Assembly (NCBI RefSeq): GCF_052857255.1
Contig: NC_135505.1
Coordinates: 137,707,779 to 137,771,778 of the forward strand
Direction of reading: 5' to 3'
From: Amblyomma americanum
Lineage: Eukaryota > Arthropoda > Arachnida > Ixodida > Ixodidae
Length of the DNA: 64,000 nucleotides
Below the pieces are notes generated by a model that made no database searches, had not been told where the DNA came from, and saw nothing but the letters and a program-made list of their open reading frames with translations. Of the stretch, positions 1 to 13,600 are shown piece by piece. How positions within the stretch are numbered: position 1 is the first letter of the stretch; every line of letters begins with the position of its first letter. Position numbers and translations under genes: made by a program.

Positions 1-599
1 ACTGCAGAACGCGACCAAAAAAGTTCATGTATCGCACAGCAAAAATAATTTATTAGAAAAAATTTAATTTGGAGCGCACTTTGAACGGACATGAGAGGGC
101 TTATACAGTTAGTTTCCCTAAGCTGAAAGGCAGGTTATGTGTAGGTTGTGTTGCAGATGCTGCTAGGGCTGAGGGCGCCGCAACAAGCAGTTGTCACGGT
201 TGTTACAACTGGAAGTTGCAGAATGTTGGCAATCAGACTGGGGTGCTGTTTTCTGGCTGTGGACCTGCAACAGGTTCTAGCGAAAAACATTCATGCAGCT
301 GCAAACATAGACTGCCTTAACGGAGCTCAAAAAAAGAAAAAACTACAGCCATTTACGTTCACGTGCTGAACAGGTGTGTGAGGCGCAGGGTTTTTTTGCG
401 GATGCTGTGTGAACTTGTTTTATGTGTCTTGATTGTTACTACGAAAGCACTCATACGCTCACCAACACCGACAAGGAATCTTGTTACGTTTGGCTATTGT
501 TGTTGCCTAGCGACAGCGACGCCAAAAATCTTATCTGTGGATCTTATGCTGTTTCATAGCAAGCGCGAAAAAGAAATGAAACTAAAAACTTGTGGGCGC
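1..599. other. Intergenic, no gene recognised
   Basis: No splice-bounded exon or known domain was found. A Cys-containing fragment (GVLFSGCGPATGSSEK, about 238-285) resembles a second one near 1584-1650. It may be a decayed exon. Confidence 0.4.
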
Positions 600-1001
600 G
601 CTTAAGCTCCACCATAAAGGTATGACGCGATTGCGTACCGTGCTATTGTGTATATATGCAGAACTGGTCACTCTCTACATTACACTCATAGATCCCTGGG
701 AGACCTCACATCACTTTCTGCGCCGTGGTGCAGCGATTAAGCGACGCGCCACGGCCCCGGGGATGGGAAGTGGCGCCACCGAGCGACCAATCAGTAATTT
801 AACTGCCACCTGCCACGCTGGGCAGTTTGTTCACAATCCAGTGGGCAGGTTGTGATGCTCCCACAAGGTCACGTGACCTAAGTGGCCCATCTGCCTGCTA
901 GGTTGCTTCTTATGGGATTTATTGGGGTTTTTGCGCTCACGGTCAACGACGACGCCGGATTTTCTGAGTCATGAGCTCCTTAACGCTGTCGCTTTAATAG
1001 G
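600..1001 (+). repeat. SINE-like interspersed repeat, family B
   Basis: It starts CTTAAGCTCCACCATAAAG, holds the Pol III A-box-like segment TGGTGCAGCGATTAAGCG, and ends near AACGCTGTCGCTTTAATAG. Family B segments recur at 5680, 13805, 22600, 30225, 42770, 55140, 56161 and 59383. Confidence 0.7.
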
Positions 1002-1057
1002 TGTGTCCACGACTAGGATTAGAACCCGTGGCGGCGCGGACAGATCAGCTTCGCAGG

Positions 1058-1196
1058 CCGCTGCGCGAGAGCACTAGGCTAGGCTACGCCGCTGCGCGAG
1101 AGCACTAGGCTACGGCGCTGCGCGGGAGCACTAGGCTACGCCGCTGCGCGAGAGCACTAGGCTACGCCGCTGCGCGAGAGCACTAGGATACGCCGC
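1058..1196. repeat. Minisatellite, 26-bp unit, about five copies
   Basis: The unit is GCCGCTGCGCGAGAGCAC followed by TAGGCTAC. Copies differ by one or two bases and one carries a 5-base insertion. A single related unit occurs at about 4829-4855, so the array grew from a dispersed tRNA-like repeat. Confidence 0.85.
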
Positions 1197-2448
1197 AGCC
1201 AGACACGTCTCGTGTTAAACTGCAGCGCACTCTCGCGCTGTGCATTGCACACCTCTTCTCCGTCCGCTAATACTGCTACGAAACTAATATTCGCGCTTTG
1301 AGCTGTGTGGCGGTAGTGATAGAGAGATGTGGGCTGCCTACGGTGGTGCGGACAACGTTGTGGCAGATAAATGGCACTAGAACAATACGCGTTCACGTTC
1401 ACAAAATTGCTGGAGAAACGTGGGACGGGAGCATAAGCCACTGGCGTAATTTAGGTATTGACATTAACCATGACCAAATTGAAGCCGCGCCCGTGCTTTC
1501 GAACTATTATCGGTTTAACCAAGTCAAAACCCTGACACTTTGGCGACTGCTATAGTTACAAGATGTTGTCCCATGAGAGAGGAATGCTCTTATCTTTCTG
1601 TGGGCCAGCAACGGGCGGTAGAATAAAACGTCGCTTCAGCTGCACATACAGGCTGCTTTATGACAGTCCGAAAAGATACACCATCGACCTCTTATGCTGC
1701 CAGAGCATGTCCGTAGCTATGGCAGATTTTAAAAAATTTAAAATACAGTAAAAACGAAGCTTGTGCGCATTGAGAATAAATTCGGCTTCATTACCACCAG
1801 CAGCACCAACATAGATGCCCAGTGGATAAAAGCTGTACATTGTAAGCTTACATCCCGAAGTGACACGTGCTATCGGGCACGCCGTAGTCAGGGGACTGAG
1901 GATTAGTATAGACCAATTGGGTTTCTGTAACGTGCGCTGGCATCGCACAGCACGTGGCACTTTTCTATTTAGTTGACATTGAAATATGCCCACCGCAGAT
2001 GCGATCGAACCCGCGAAATTGGCATCACGAGCCTAACACCAAAGGCACTGAGCCAACGCCTCTAGTCGAGACAAGGGCGCCATCCCCTGCCCTTCAGTAG
2101 ACAGGCTAAAGTTTACAAACAAAGTGACTTCATGATGTACAGCTTGGCGGGCAGAGACAATTTCAGTGTCTTTACAGGCAGCATACACGCTTCACAACTG
2201 TCATTACATGGCTTTTCTGCAACATCACAGAACAGAACCTGCAACTTGCATGCCGCACCTCGCTGTATAATTGCAGCCAGCCGACCGAAAACGTGCGTTG
2301 ATGTACTATGCGATAGGTTTTCCCCACCGACTGGGTTTACGCCGCCAAAGAAATAACTTGATATTGTCATTCCAGCTTACTCACTGCATCTTCTAACTAG
2401 GATTTGTTTACTGATGACTCGTGGATTTTTTCAGGCCAGAGCAAAAGT
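1197..2448. other. Intergenic, no gene recognised
   Basis: Several short ORFs occur without splice support or known domains. The fragment GMLLSFCGPATGGRIKRR (about 1584-1637) resembles the fragment near 238. Confidence 0.35.
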
Positions 2449-2682
2449 TTATGGTTTAATGGGGTGTAACGTCCTAAAGCGACTGAGGCTATGAGAGACG
2501 CCGTAGTGAAAGGCTCCGGAAATTTCGAACACCTGGGCTTTTTTAACGTGCACTGACATCGCACAGCACACGGGCCCCTAGAATTTCACCTCCATCGAAA
2601 TTCGACCGCTGCGGCCGGGGTCGAACCCGCGTCTTTTGGTCAAACAGCCGAACGCCATAACCACTCAGCCACCGCGGCGGCC
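2449..2682 (-). repeat. tRNA-derived SINE, family A
   Basis: Reverse copy: the tRNA-like head (GCCGCGGTGGCTGAGTGG on the minus strand) is at the high-coordinate end. It shares the core GTGCACTGACATCGCACAGC with Ruka but has a different tail (GGGACGTTAAACCCCATAAA type). Confidence 0.85.
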
Positions 2683-4075
2683 AGAGCGGAAGTGTATATA
2701 GGTATGATGGACGCCGTAGTCCGGGGCTCAGTGTTTAATGCGGCTACTTGGGGTACTTGTCATCCTTTAAATTTTTTTTTATCTGAGCCAAAGTGCTGAT
2801 ATCACACCCAGTGCTTCATGTACATCGAAAGTTTAATACATCCATCGCTGCATCGAAGTGGTGGGAGCAACATCGAAATCTCGAATTGGTCCTGAACAGT
2901 TCAACGCCAAAGCCTGCGAGTGACAGCTGTAGGCCTTGACTGCACTTTCTTTCCTTTGATACCTACCGTGTCCCTCTAACGAAGCATTGGTTATCGGTTC
3001 TGAGTTGACCTACAGCTTAAAGCCTTAAACGTTTAATATTATGACATCTTATTCTCATCATGAAACCCTAAATCCTTGCCTCGGTCAGAAATTAATTTCG
3101 TGCCATGCCCAAGCCCTATTCCAGCGCCTATTGTGATAAGTGACAGAGTAAAATAATTATAAAATTGTTTCAAATGTTTCCCGTATTTCCAGATACAGGT
3201 CATGGTTCACCGTCACGCACGTGTGATTCTGAACGCTGCAATTTTGTTTCCGCAAGTCGACCAGCTGCACAGGTCACGATGCGGTTTATTTTAGGGTACT
3301 TGCACAAAGAAGTGAACTAAGGAAATACATGTGCTCGCCTTTCAGGACAAAAAAAAAAATCTCACTCCCTCTTCCTTCTCTGGGTTATCTTCTGGGTTAT
3401 GAGCACATGGCCATCAGAGATACACAGAAAAGCTTCATTTCTAGTTCAGTGTTCGGAAGTTCCTCTTGTGATATAAAAAAGGGACGTGATCGAGTGTTCG
3501 GTTGCTACGGACATGCTGCAAGTCCACTGCGGTAACTGGTAGCGCACGCCCCACGCTGCAAAAGCACCATAATAAAGTCGTCGTAGAAAAAAGAATATTG
3601 CTCATTGTATGCAAGGTCATGTTCAAATACTTACGAAACTGGTAAGGTTGCTCGAAAACTTTGTGCATCTAAGGTGGCAGTCAGGTTGCCAAGCACTCTG
3701 TCTGGCGAGAAACTCATCACTTTTGACAGTAGATGCCGTCGCAGTAGGTCTCTTGGGGAACAAAATCATTTTATGTTTGTCCGTTTCCTTGCGCAAAACA
3801 TCGAGCTATGACCATTTCGAGCACTTCAGTTAGTGTTGACGAGAAATGGAATAACAAAGTGACGACAGCCTTCGTGCCAATATCCATGAATTTGACGACA
3901 GAAAACGAATACATCTACAGCTCGACACGAGTGTTACACTAGAGCAAGCGGGAGAGAATGATGAACCACGCGATCAGACAGGCCGTGCTTGAAACTACCC
4001 TGGGGGAGTTCAATGGCATCCCTCTCAAGTTTCTCCCGTCAAATAATTCGCATTCTGTGTTGCATTTAAAAGTTA
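2683..4075. other. Intergenic, no gene recognised
   Basis: The sequence is AT-rich with only short ORFs. Nothing supports an exon. Confidence 0.4.
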
Positions 4076-4308
4076 GGTTTGGTTTATGGCATTTAACGTC
4101 CCAAAGCGACTCAGGCTACGATGGACGCCGTAGTGGAGGGCTCCGGAAATTTCGACCACCTGGGGTTCTTCAACTTGCGCTGACGTCGCACAGTACACGG
4201 GCCTCTAGCATTCCTCCGTCATTGAAATTCTACCTTCGCGGCCAGGATCGAACTCTCGTCTTTCGGGCCAGCAGCCGAGCGCCACAGCAACTGAGCCACC
4301 GCGGCCGC
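4076..4308 (-). repeat. tRNA-derived SINE, family A
   Basis: This is a full-length reverse copy. The tail starts at TTTGGTTTATGGCATTTAAC and the head ends at CTGAGCCACCGCGGCCG. Confidence 0.85.
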
Positions 4309-4879
4309 GTGGTAATTATAAGACCCCTCTAGTTTGATTAATGATCCCTCTCGACATTATTATATCATTTTGTCCTTGGCAGTTTTATTATGTGCTTTGT
4401 AGTCAACATACGTACGCATCCTGATTCTCGGCGGCCTCCTAGTGTGGGTTGTACGTCTGGGCCACAACAAATGATTACGCGAACACGTAAGTAAAAGTGG
4501 AATACGATAGCAATGTATTTCACATTTGTCGCACCTTCTATTTCAATACCTGTGCGCGTTTGCGTCAGTTTCTTTGCAGTTGTCCGTTCATAAACCGTCA
4601 TATTCGGCCTGCTAGCTGTAGTAGCAGGTATCCGCAATGCCTTGACGGTGGCGACATTTGCGTACACCATATTTTAGAACACAGCTCCTCAGCCTCTTAG
4701 ACGCCCGTTAACAAGTTGAGCCGAGTCGTCGCCATCGGCGTAACCGAGCCAAACCATAAATAATTAAGAGAACAAAACCGCGACTGCAATTCGAGCCCAC
4801 GGCGCCCTGAACAGATCAGCTTTGCTGGCCACTGCACGAGAGCACTATGCTATCGGCGCAGCCGATCACGCCTCGTGTT

Positions 4880-5420
4880 AAACTTCTTCTTCACCCCAGG
4901 TATATGGCAGATACCCACGCGGGGGGATTGGCCAAGGTGTAGTTGAATAAACAAAGAAGTTTCCATGGAAGATGAAGACAAAATTGTAGCACCGATCGTG
5001 AATGTTGAAAGAGCAATGAATAAAAACATCAGAACAATATTGACAGTTAAATAACAGACAGCATTTTGGTGAAAAAAGAAGAGCTCGTAGAACTTTAAAA
5101 GAATTAGCACTTCAACCTACCAGTTGCAAATATGTAATCGTGGAGAAACCCACAAATAGAACCCAATGCAAATCCCTTGGAGTTCGCACCAAACGATAAT
5201 AATACTGGAAAAGATAAAGGGAGCCCTAAGCTGGAGAGAGGGACCTCCAGGTAAATCTTTCTCTGAAGTGCGAACCTTGGGCAGTAGAGGAGAAAATGGT
5301 CTAAAGACTCAACTTTCGCACATGCGTCACATAGGTTCGTCGGTGTCAACCCACACCTGCATAGATATAAATTCAAACTTCCTCTCACTGCTCATTGCAC
5401 ATCGCCGTTGTCTGTAACTA
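4880..5420 (-). mobile_element. Non-LTR retrotransposon 3' end (LINE family 1)
   Basis: The minus-strand frame 5104-5388 ends an endonuclease/RT ORF2. It has the C-terminal zinc finger CDAC-x7-HFLLYC, then VPLSSLGLPLSFPVLLSFGA. The 3' UTR contains TTGGCCAATCCCCC. Both the protein and the UTR match the copy at 15880-17885. Confidence 0.8.
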
Positions 5421-5679
5421 ATACTGCCATCAGACTAATATAGCGCATTCTCACGCGCTGTGCATTGCACATCGTCATCTTCATGAAGTAATACTACTAT
5501 CGAACAAAAATCGTCGCCATACGTGCCAACGACCCATCAAAGCAAAGCAATGAGCATACAAAGCCTGACACACTGACAGAGCTGCGCTCAAATTTCATAT
5601 TAGGGACAACCATTATCGTCCTTATATCTTTTTTTCTGAATTTTGATTGCGATTATCTATGTAGGTTTCTGTATAACAA

Positions 5680-5840
5680 CTAGGTTGCTTACAACCACGT
5701 GGGCAGGCCGTGACGACGCCATAGGTCACGTGATCTCTTTTTTTCAATAAGCGAATTCAATGCCCTCCAGCCACCATGAGACGATTTCTTACAATCCGGT
5801 GGCTGTCACATGGACAGATTGTCATGACGTCACAACGTCA
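5680..5840 (+). repeat. SINE family B fragment
   Basis: It carries the GTGGGCAGGCCGTGACGAC and GGTCACGTGA segments found in the middle of family B. The ends are indistinct. Confidence 0.45.
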
Positions 5841-5984
5841 CCTGACGTCGCTCGATCAATCAGCGAATTTCGTCTCGGATACCGCGTGGTATTGGTCTGA
5901 CGACAAGCCTTGTGCTACCACATAAAAACAGCGGCCTTTAACCTCGGCATATAACGTCGACTCTCATACTTCTCGTGGTTGCAG

Positions 5985-6425
5985 ATAGATAGATAAGGAG
6001 AGAGGGAAAGGCAGGGATGTTAACCAGAAAGGCTTCCGGTTGGCTACCCCGCACTGGGGAAGGGAATGAGGGGATTAAAGGGGGAAGAGAGAAGGAACGG
6101 AAAACACAGTCACAATCTGTCAATCAAGGCAGTCGTTCGCAAAAAACAAAACATTGCCTTGTAAGCCTTGATGGCAATCTACTGTTGTGGCCACGGGCCG
6201 AGGATCTTGGCCTCTGTGAAAGGGCGAGGATCAGGGCGGTCCAGAGCACAACGCAGCTTACGTCTTTCCTTCACAAAGACAGGGCACTCACACATGAGGT
6301 GACTGATTGTCTATTCGCAGGCACAGTTTACACAAGAAAGGCTGTCTGCCATCTCGATCCGGAACGCTTATCGATTTGTGAGGGCAACGCAGGGGTTGCA
6401 GGGGTTTCGAACAAAAAGTGGAGCT
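5985..6425 (+). repeat. Probable interspersed repeat starting with a GATA run
   Basis: A GATAGATAGATAA run is followed by GAGAGGGAAAGGCAGGGAT, TTAACCAGAAAGGCTTCCGG and CCCCGCACTGGGG. The style is that of dispersed tick repeats. The open frame 6017-6427 has no known domain. Confidence 0.4.
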
Positions 6426-7400
6426 AGCAGCAATGCGCTGAATCGGATCTACTCTTGTTTTTTTCCTGAGAATTAGCCTAACGCGTGAATACTTGGTTAG
6501 CTCTGTTTTGCTTTAAGCAGTGCCTGTGAATCGGGGCCCGAAGTTAGAGATCTATGCGACTCAAAATCTATCAATAATCAATCATATGGACGCCAGTTCA
6601 GTCTTCAGTGTTGCACTGGAACGTTTACTACGCATAACGAACCGGTATTTCTGGTGGCAATTAGAAGGAAATACTTCGAACAGCGCCTACGCTTGCAGAT
6701 ACGGAGAAATTTCACGAGAGGACTCAGCAAAACAGAAACTGCGCTACACCGACGCTTTTGCACATTAATGCGATAACAAAAAAAAAGCAATCTAAACGAC
6801 GCACGAACACAGCTGCGCGTTTCAACGTTCTGAGGAAACCGAAATGCTGTTTCATTTTACGCCTGTTTTCGGCGACGTCATGTGTGTCACACCGGGACAA
6901 ACAAGATTGCGCGTAGTTGTGTTCAGAGAGCATGCACTGGCTCGACCGTCATTTTCGCTGTTTCAGTAGGGACCACTCTAGGCTGCTTTCGGAGACGCTC
7001 GCCTCTTTAAGCACCATACATTAAGTTCAGGCCCACGCTTCACTATTGGGGCTTATCAGACGGAATCACTGACGTAAAAACATTTGTAACTGGCGACACG
7101 ATACTGCCTTTGCCTCCTGAGAGATACCAGCGTACTCGTAGCCTCGTAGCCTTTAAAATGCTGCACTCAACTGTTGCACCTCTCAGCAGCGATAGATAGA
7201 AAGAGATGACCCGCACCGCCTGCTGCGCCCGCAAGAGGGCGCATGTGTGCGGGATCCGCCTTGGCCTACTGCTCATGACGCTCGGGCCGTTGGTGTTGTG
7301 TTTGCAGGTGTTGTGTGGCGTTGTCAGAGTGGCCGAAGCCCCTATATTTCCCGTATATTAAGTGACGGCCCGATCATAACGTCTGCCTGAGCAGAGGCGC
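6426..7400. other. Upstream region of the lipase gene
   Basis: No repeat or exon is recognised. It presumably includes the upstream regulatory DNA of the lipase gene. Confidence 0.35.
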
Positions 7401-7401
7401 A

Positions 7402-7439
7402 TTTAAAACGCCCTCAGCTTGTGGTTGCTCCGTTTCAGT
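7402..7439 (+). promoter_or_regulatory. Candidate core promoter of the lipase gene (TATA-like box and initiator)
   Basis: TTTAAAA starts at 7402 and the arthropod initiator TCAGT lies at 7435-7439, about 33 bases downstream. The lipase ATG follows about 100 bases later. The spacing suits a TATA/Inr promoter, but this is motif evidence only. Confidence 0.4.
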
Positions 7440-7537
7440 ATAGAGCTGCATCGATACAATCATTGGCCCATTGTTCTAAAATTAGTGTCGAAAAAAAATT
7501 CAAAAGAGGACGCGCGTCTTGCCTGTAGCAGAGTAAC

Positions 7538-7651
7538 ATGATTCCGGCTTTGATGATAGCGTTCTGGCTGCGAACGCTTGCTTTGCTGATACCGCTGGCG
7601 ATGACAGGGTCGGCAGCCTCCGATGTTTATGAAGACGCCATGCAGGACCCG
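7538..7651 (+). CDS. Lipase exon 1 (signal peptide)
   Basis: This exon encodes residues 1-38. A hydrophobic core (LRTLALLIPLAM) is followed by a small-residue cleavage region (TGSAAS). It ends in phase 0 at a GTATGT donor. The mature N-terminus DVYEDAMQDPAGLMRSFGY is continued by exon 2. Confidence 0.88.
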
Positions 7652-10600
7652 GTATGTAGATACGGTCATCTTTGTTAAAACGTATCTATTTTATACTCAA
7701 CTTATGGACTCTTCCTGCAGCAGTTTGAACGCAGTTACATGGAACGATATCGTTTTGTTTTCTGGAAGACTGGTGACATCTTCTCGGAATCGTATCTTAC
7801 CTTACACAAAGTGAGCGACAGATCCAGAACTTCATTTATTTCCACAGCACAGTAAATCAAAATTTTGTGTGAAATAAAATAAGCGACGACCCTCTCTGTC
7901 TATAGATAATAGTTGGTTTTTTTTGGGGAAAGGAAATGGCGCAGTATCTGTCTCATATATCGTTGGACACCTGAACCGCGCCGTAAGGGAAGGGATAAGG
8001 AGGGAGTGAAAGAAGAAAGGAAGAATAGGTGCCGTAGTGGAGGGCTCCGGAATAATTTCGACCACCTGGGGATCTTAAACGTGCACTGACATCGCACAGC
8101 ACACGGGCGCCTTAGCGTTTTTCCTCCATAAAAACGCAGCCGCCGCGGTCGGGATCGAACCCGGGAGCTCCGGATCAGTAGTCGAGCGCCCTAACCACTG
8201 AGCCACCGCGGTGGGGCCCTGTCTATAGAGGCGGGTTGAGGATTCTAGCAAGCGTCTGATCAAAATTTCATAAAGACTTTGTGCTGTCAACGATCAATAC
8301 TTAGATCGTCAATAATCTCACAAAACGACGAAAACTGTGGCATAATAGTCACTAGTCTTCCCGTGTTTTTGGTAGCAGCATTTCGTAGCTGTGTCGAAGA
8401 TTAATAAACGAAAAGTACAGCATGACAGAGGAAAAGCTGAATTAAATTACCAAGAACTGCGTCAAAGTACGCTGCTGGGAATCTTGTTGGCTTCCCTTAC
8501 AAAAATATCTTCAGGCCGTTTTGTCCTAAATGTTTATAGACTTTCTGTAGAAAAAATCTACAGACTATTCCATAGACATTACAAATCCTATAAACAGTTC
8601 TGAGACAATCCAGAGATTTATGAGCGTACACTTCATTTGACTTTTGTCTAGAGACACTCTATGGGCTATAAATAGAAAAAAGGAAATATCTGTCGGAATG
8701 AAATAGAGTCAATATAAAGTCTATAGAATGGTTATAGACCATTTTTGCAAGCGTTAACATTGTGAAAGAATTAACACGGCGCAAATAAGCGGGACAGGAG
8801 AACAACCGACACACGGGCGCTGACTGGCGTAGAAGCGTGGAAACAGAAGCTTTTTCGGGCACTGATGGCCACTGGGCACGTTTATGTAAAGTCCTGATGT
8901 TTTCCAGGTTCTCGTTTGTAACACCATCGATGAATTTTATTTACTTGACGATGTTCATGTTTTCCTACACTACGAACCGACTGTTATCAAAGTTGTGCAA
9001 GACTTAGAAAGTAAGTTCACAAAAGAGAACTTCATTAGCGCTTTCAGCGAATATGAACTTTTCACTTTACCTTAATTAGAACGTAGGCAATACGATGCTT
9101 GTGTAACAAAAAATTGAGGAGGGTATAAGGGGTATAACAAAACAAAAAACAGGGTACAACAAATTTTGGCTACCTCGACGAGTTACGTGCACTGGAGAGG
9201 TTGCTTTGCCTGCAAGCTTCTCGAAAGCGCATGTATTTTGGCTCCATAGGGTAACCGCAGTTTCGAAATCCTAAAAAACAGCTAACGATATTACGGTGTG
9301 CTAAACGCCTTTGAATAATTGGTTCGGTATATTGGGGTTTAACGTCCGAAAGCAACTCAGGCTATGACCAACGCAGTAGTTAAGGGCTCCGGAAATTTCG
9401 ACTACCTGGGGTTATCTAGCATGCACTGACATCGTGCAGTACACGGGCCTCTAGAATTTCACCTCCATCGAAATGCGACCGCCCCGGCCGGGATCGAATC
9501 CGCGTTTTCCGGACAGTAGCCGAGCGCCATAACTACTGAGCCGCCGCGGTTGCGCGTCTATAATTAAGTAGCTTAACAGTAATAGTCAGCAAGTTAACTA
9601 TTCAATATTATTTAACCAACCCGCTGGTTGGCATGTATTACCTATATCCAGATGTACTGCATCGCTGAAAATGCTATGGACGAAAAAGCGCTCTTCTAAT
9701 TCAAATAGCCTACATTTAAGAAATTGTGTAAAGTCTTAGGTGAAACACCCTGTATAGAAGCTTTGTAGCTCGCTATGTATAAGGCAGAAAAGTTGTGTCT
9801 CCGGCTTAATATGTGAAAGCCCATTGCGGCTGCACTCGAGAGCATGAAGAACGAATATACGTGTTTGTAAAGTCACTGCTTTAGTTTAATGACGGACGGA
9901 TTGCTCAGAGGGAACTTTACGTCAAAGCAGGAGCAAAAGTATAGAGGTGCACCGTTATTATATTTTACCAATTAGTCCGAAACTACAGTCCCAACTACTA
10001 TCCTTGATTCTTGTGCGCAATTTCTCAGTTAAAAACAAGATACACTATGATCGCAATTGAGGCGTGTGCCGACCGTACTTTTTCGAGACAGATTCGAATA
10101 CGAATAGTTCGAATAGTATCATCCTGCTATCGAATCGAAGAAGAATAGCGTGAATAAGTACAGAATAGGTTTTGAATCGAATAGTAAATGAACAGAATCG
10201 AGCATAGCAATTGAATATTTTGTTTATAATTATTTGTACTTGTGCGGATATTTGTACAAACCGAATATTCATGCGAAACAGTGAAGCGCTGCCACCCGCG
10301 CTATAACTCGTGCATGCTGCAGCTGTAGAAACACGCAACACTGATCTCGACTAGGGGGTTCGAAACACGTCGTCAGTATACGTTAACTCTACGACTGTCA
10401 TGTCACACGTGTGGGAACATTAATATTTTTGGTGACGACAGCGAATTAGCTCCACATTTAAGTTCATGAGAGGGATGATAGTTATATGTCAAGGCTTAGA
10501 AGATAGGGCATCGAGGTTAACCCTGCAGCTGAAACCTCCCGTGCAGCCCAACATCGAAGGGCGTATGTATGAAAGGATTTGATCCTCGGCGCTTGGCCAG

Positions 10601-13600
10601 ATAGTTTTATAACTGTAAAGGCAACGCGAGCGCTCTCACGCTTTTTGAGCGACACGGACCTTGTCTCGCGTTTGTGATGTCAGAAAGTGTGCCTTGTTTT
10701 TTAAAGTAGTTTTTCATCTGCCTCCTCCCATCATCATCGTCCCCCATCGTGACCTTCTTTTATCTCCTCTTCCCGTCCCCCAGAGCAGAGTAGCAGGCCA
10801 GATATTTATTTTTCAGGCCAACCTCTCTGCCTTTTCTATCAATAAACCCTCTCCCTCTCTCTCATAATGAAAGCTGTCGCACATCGCGTCCCGACCGTCA
10901 ATCTTCCCTCCCTTGCATAGCGATCGCGGCAACATGCTTTGAGGGGTTGGAACGGCCCTGTTTTTGATACATCCGCTGGATACAACTACTGCGAGCCCAA
11001 ACTTCACAACGTATATGATTTGTAGTAAGGGAGTAATTACTTAGTGGCATCCACCTTAGCGCAGCTAAACGGCTACAAATGAAATCTATAGAGATTTTTC
11101 AGAAAATTAGCTGTTAAATTGTCCTCGTCCGGGGTTCGAACCCGGGACCACCGCTTCACCGGAGCAGTCGCTCTACCAACAGAGCTAACAGAGACGGCAA
11201 GCTTATGGTAGGGCGAGAACGAATTGATCAATAACTCGAAGTGTGAACAGAGTTGGTCATATGTTATGGAGAATCCCTTTTTTTCGAATAATTTTGTGCA
11301 TGCCCTATTTGCGTTCTGCAAGTCGAATATGAGGTAATTCAATTCGCTATTCAAAATATGAAATATTCGGAGACTCAACAACATTCAAAGCAACCAATTC
11401 CTTTTTCCACAGGCCGGTCTCATGCGCAGTTTCGGCTACGAGGTCGAAGTGCACAAAGTCACCACGGAAGACGGCTACATCCTGGAAGTGGACAGAATAC
11501 TACCGCGACAGCCGGCAAACGGATCCGCGACTAAGAGGTCGCCGATGTTGCTTGTGCACGGACTGCTCTGCAACGCCGCCACGTGGACGGCCAACCAACC
11601 ATGGCAGAGCCCAGGCAAGTTTACATGCCGGCGTTGCTATTGACCGATACAACTCACGAAACGCAAAAGTCCCTCAAAAGCTCTCCAGCCAATGGCGTAA
11701 ACCGATTGTCATGACGTAGTTGTTAAATCACCTTGCGCCAGCTAGCGTGGCACCATTGGATGGCTGACAGCTGCAAGGGGATTGGTCACAGATCAACCGT
11801 GACGACATGACAATCCGTCGACGCCATTGGCTGGAGGAGCTGTACTGAGGGACGTCTGTCAGTGTTCGAGTAGTGTCTGTCTACATATATTGCAAACATG
11901 AAAGAATGAAAGAATGTCTTGTTAGTATTAGATCACTTTTAGACAAAGTGGAAAGTGACGTTGAGACACTAACAACTAAAGCGCGAGAGAATGAGCTGAC
12001 TGTTTATTGGAATTTCATTTACAGCATTTAACTTGTATAATGCAAAGACCGGCGCTAATACAAAGACAGAGGAAACGGGTAAAACTTATGAAGTTCCAGT
12101 ATTACGTCATTACTCTTCTCTAAATAGTCGACTTTTTAAACACTGGTAGAATGAAGAGAGAAATTCGATAAGTAACCTATTCAAACAAGCAACTTGTTTT
12201 GATTTCTGAACAATATATACCATGTCATATAACATATGACATATGTTATATAAGGGGCATGTAAGTTCAGAGTGGACGCGTTGGGACACAACTGTACAGA
12301 CACCAAATTTTGGTCGCTTTTTCTTCCGTGTAATGATGCGTAAAATATCACCAGAGTCCTTCAATTCTAATTAAGGCGGAAACTTGGGCTAGTTGGAAGG
12401 CGTTTGAAATCATTTTGCTAGTCTTCAATGGCCGTTTATTTGAAAAACATTCAATATAAGACATCTCAAAATGCTGACACCTACACACGCGCAGTAGCCA
12501 CGCGACGTTTCAGGAACATTTCTTTTCTTGATAGATTGACAGACGGGGTGCTGACAGATTTCGAACCTTCTTTATCAATGCACATAGCTTCGAAAATTGC
12601 ACCTTCAGATTGCGTATTTATTGTACCTAGAATGCTTGTATCTTGAAAGATTGGTGTGTAAGGTACAGAGTCAGGGTCGCCATGGTACCGTTCGATAAGA
12701 CAGTGTTTGCAGTGCGCAGCGAGATTCCTCGGAACGGAATCCATATCGGCGGGAGGGAATCGCTGCGCACTGCAAACGCTGTCTTATCGAACGGTATCCT
12801 GGTGACCCTGACCCTGTACCTTGCACACCAATCTTTCAAGATACAAGTATTCTAGGTACAATAAAAACGCAATCGTAGCGCGAAATTTTCGAAGCTATGT
12901 GCATTGATAAAGAAGGTACGAAATGCGTCAGCACCCCGTCTGTCAATCTATCAAGCAAAGAAATGTTCCTGAAACGTGGCGTTGCTACTGCGCGTGTGTA
13001 TCAGCATTTTGAAATGTCTTATATTGAATGTTTTTCGAATAAATGTCGGTTGAAGACTACCCATACAGCACAGGTAATTGGCCTATTATTGGAAATGTAT
13101 TGGCAAATGATGGTTCTGCATCGGAGCAGTGTGAAACAGTCCATGTCCAATATTGGGCCAACTATATGTGCTGCTTGGGTAGCGTCTGTCCAGTGTATTT
13201 GTGTTCTTTTGTGTATTTGTGTTCTTTGTCTCGTGTGCGCACTAAGCGCCAGCAAAATGATTCCTTCAATACATCTCTACTAGTCCTGTCACTTCGCCTT
13301 AAAGCTGTCGGCGAGCTTTGCACGCAGCCATGGGCGTCCGCGCAGTGGCGCTAGCTGTCGTCTAAAGGCACCAAGCGGACGGCAAAGTGACTGGTGTTGC
13401 CAGTGGGCGGAGTGGAACGTAGGGTTTGCAGTTCATTCTAAGTGTTGCGACTGTTATGTTGTGTGTGAGTGCAGTGCAGGACGCTGAACACCTGCTGGTT
13501 AACCTGGCTCCTGCTCCGGCTACAGAGTAAAGCGGGAAAAGGTGGCTTGTTTTGGCATTTACACCGGCAGCGCAAAAGATAGAAGCGCTCATGCCGCTGC

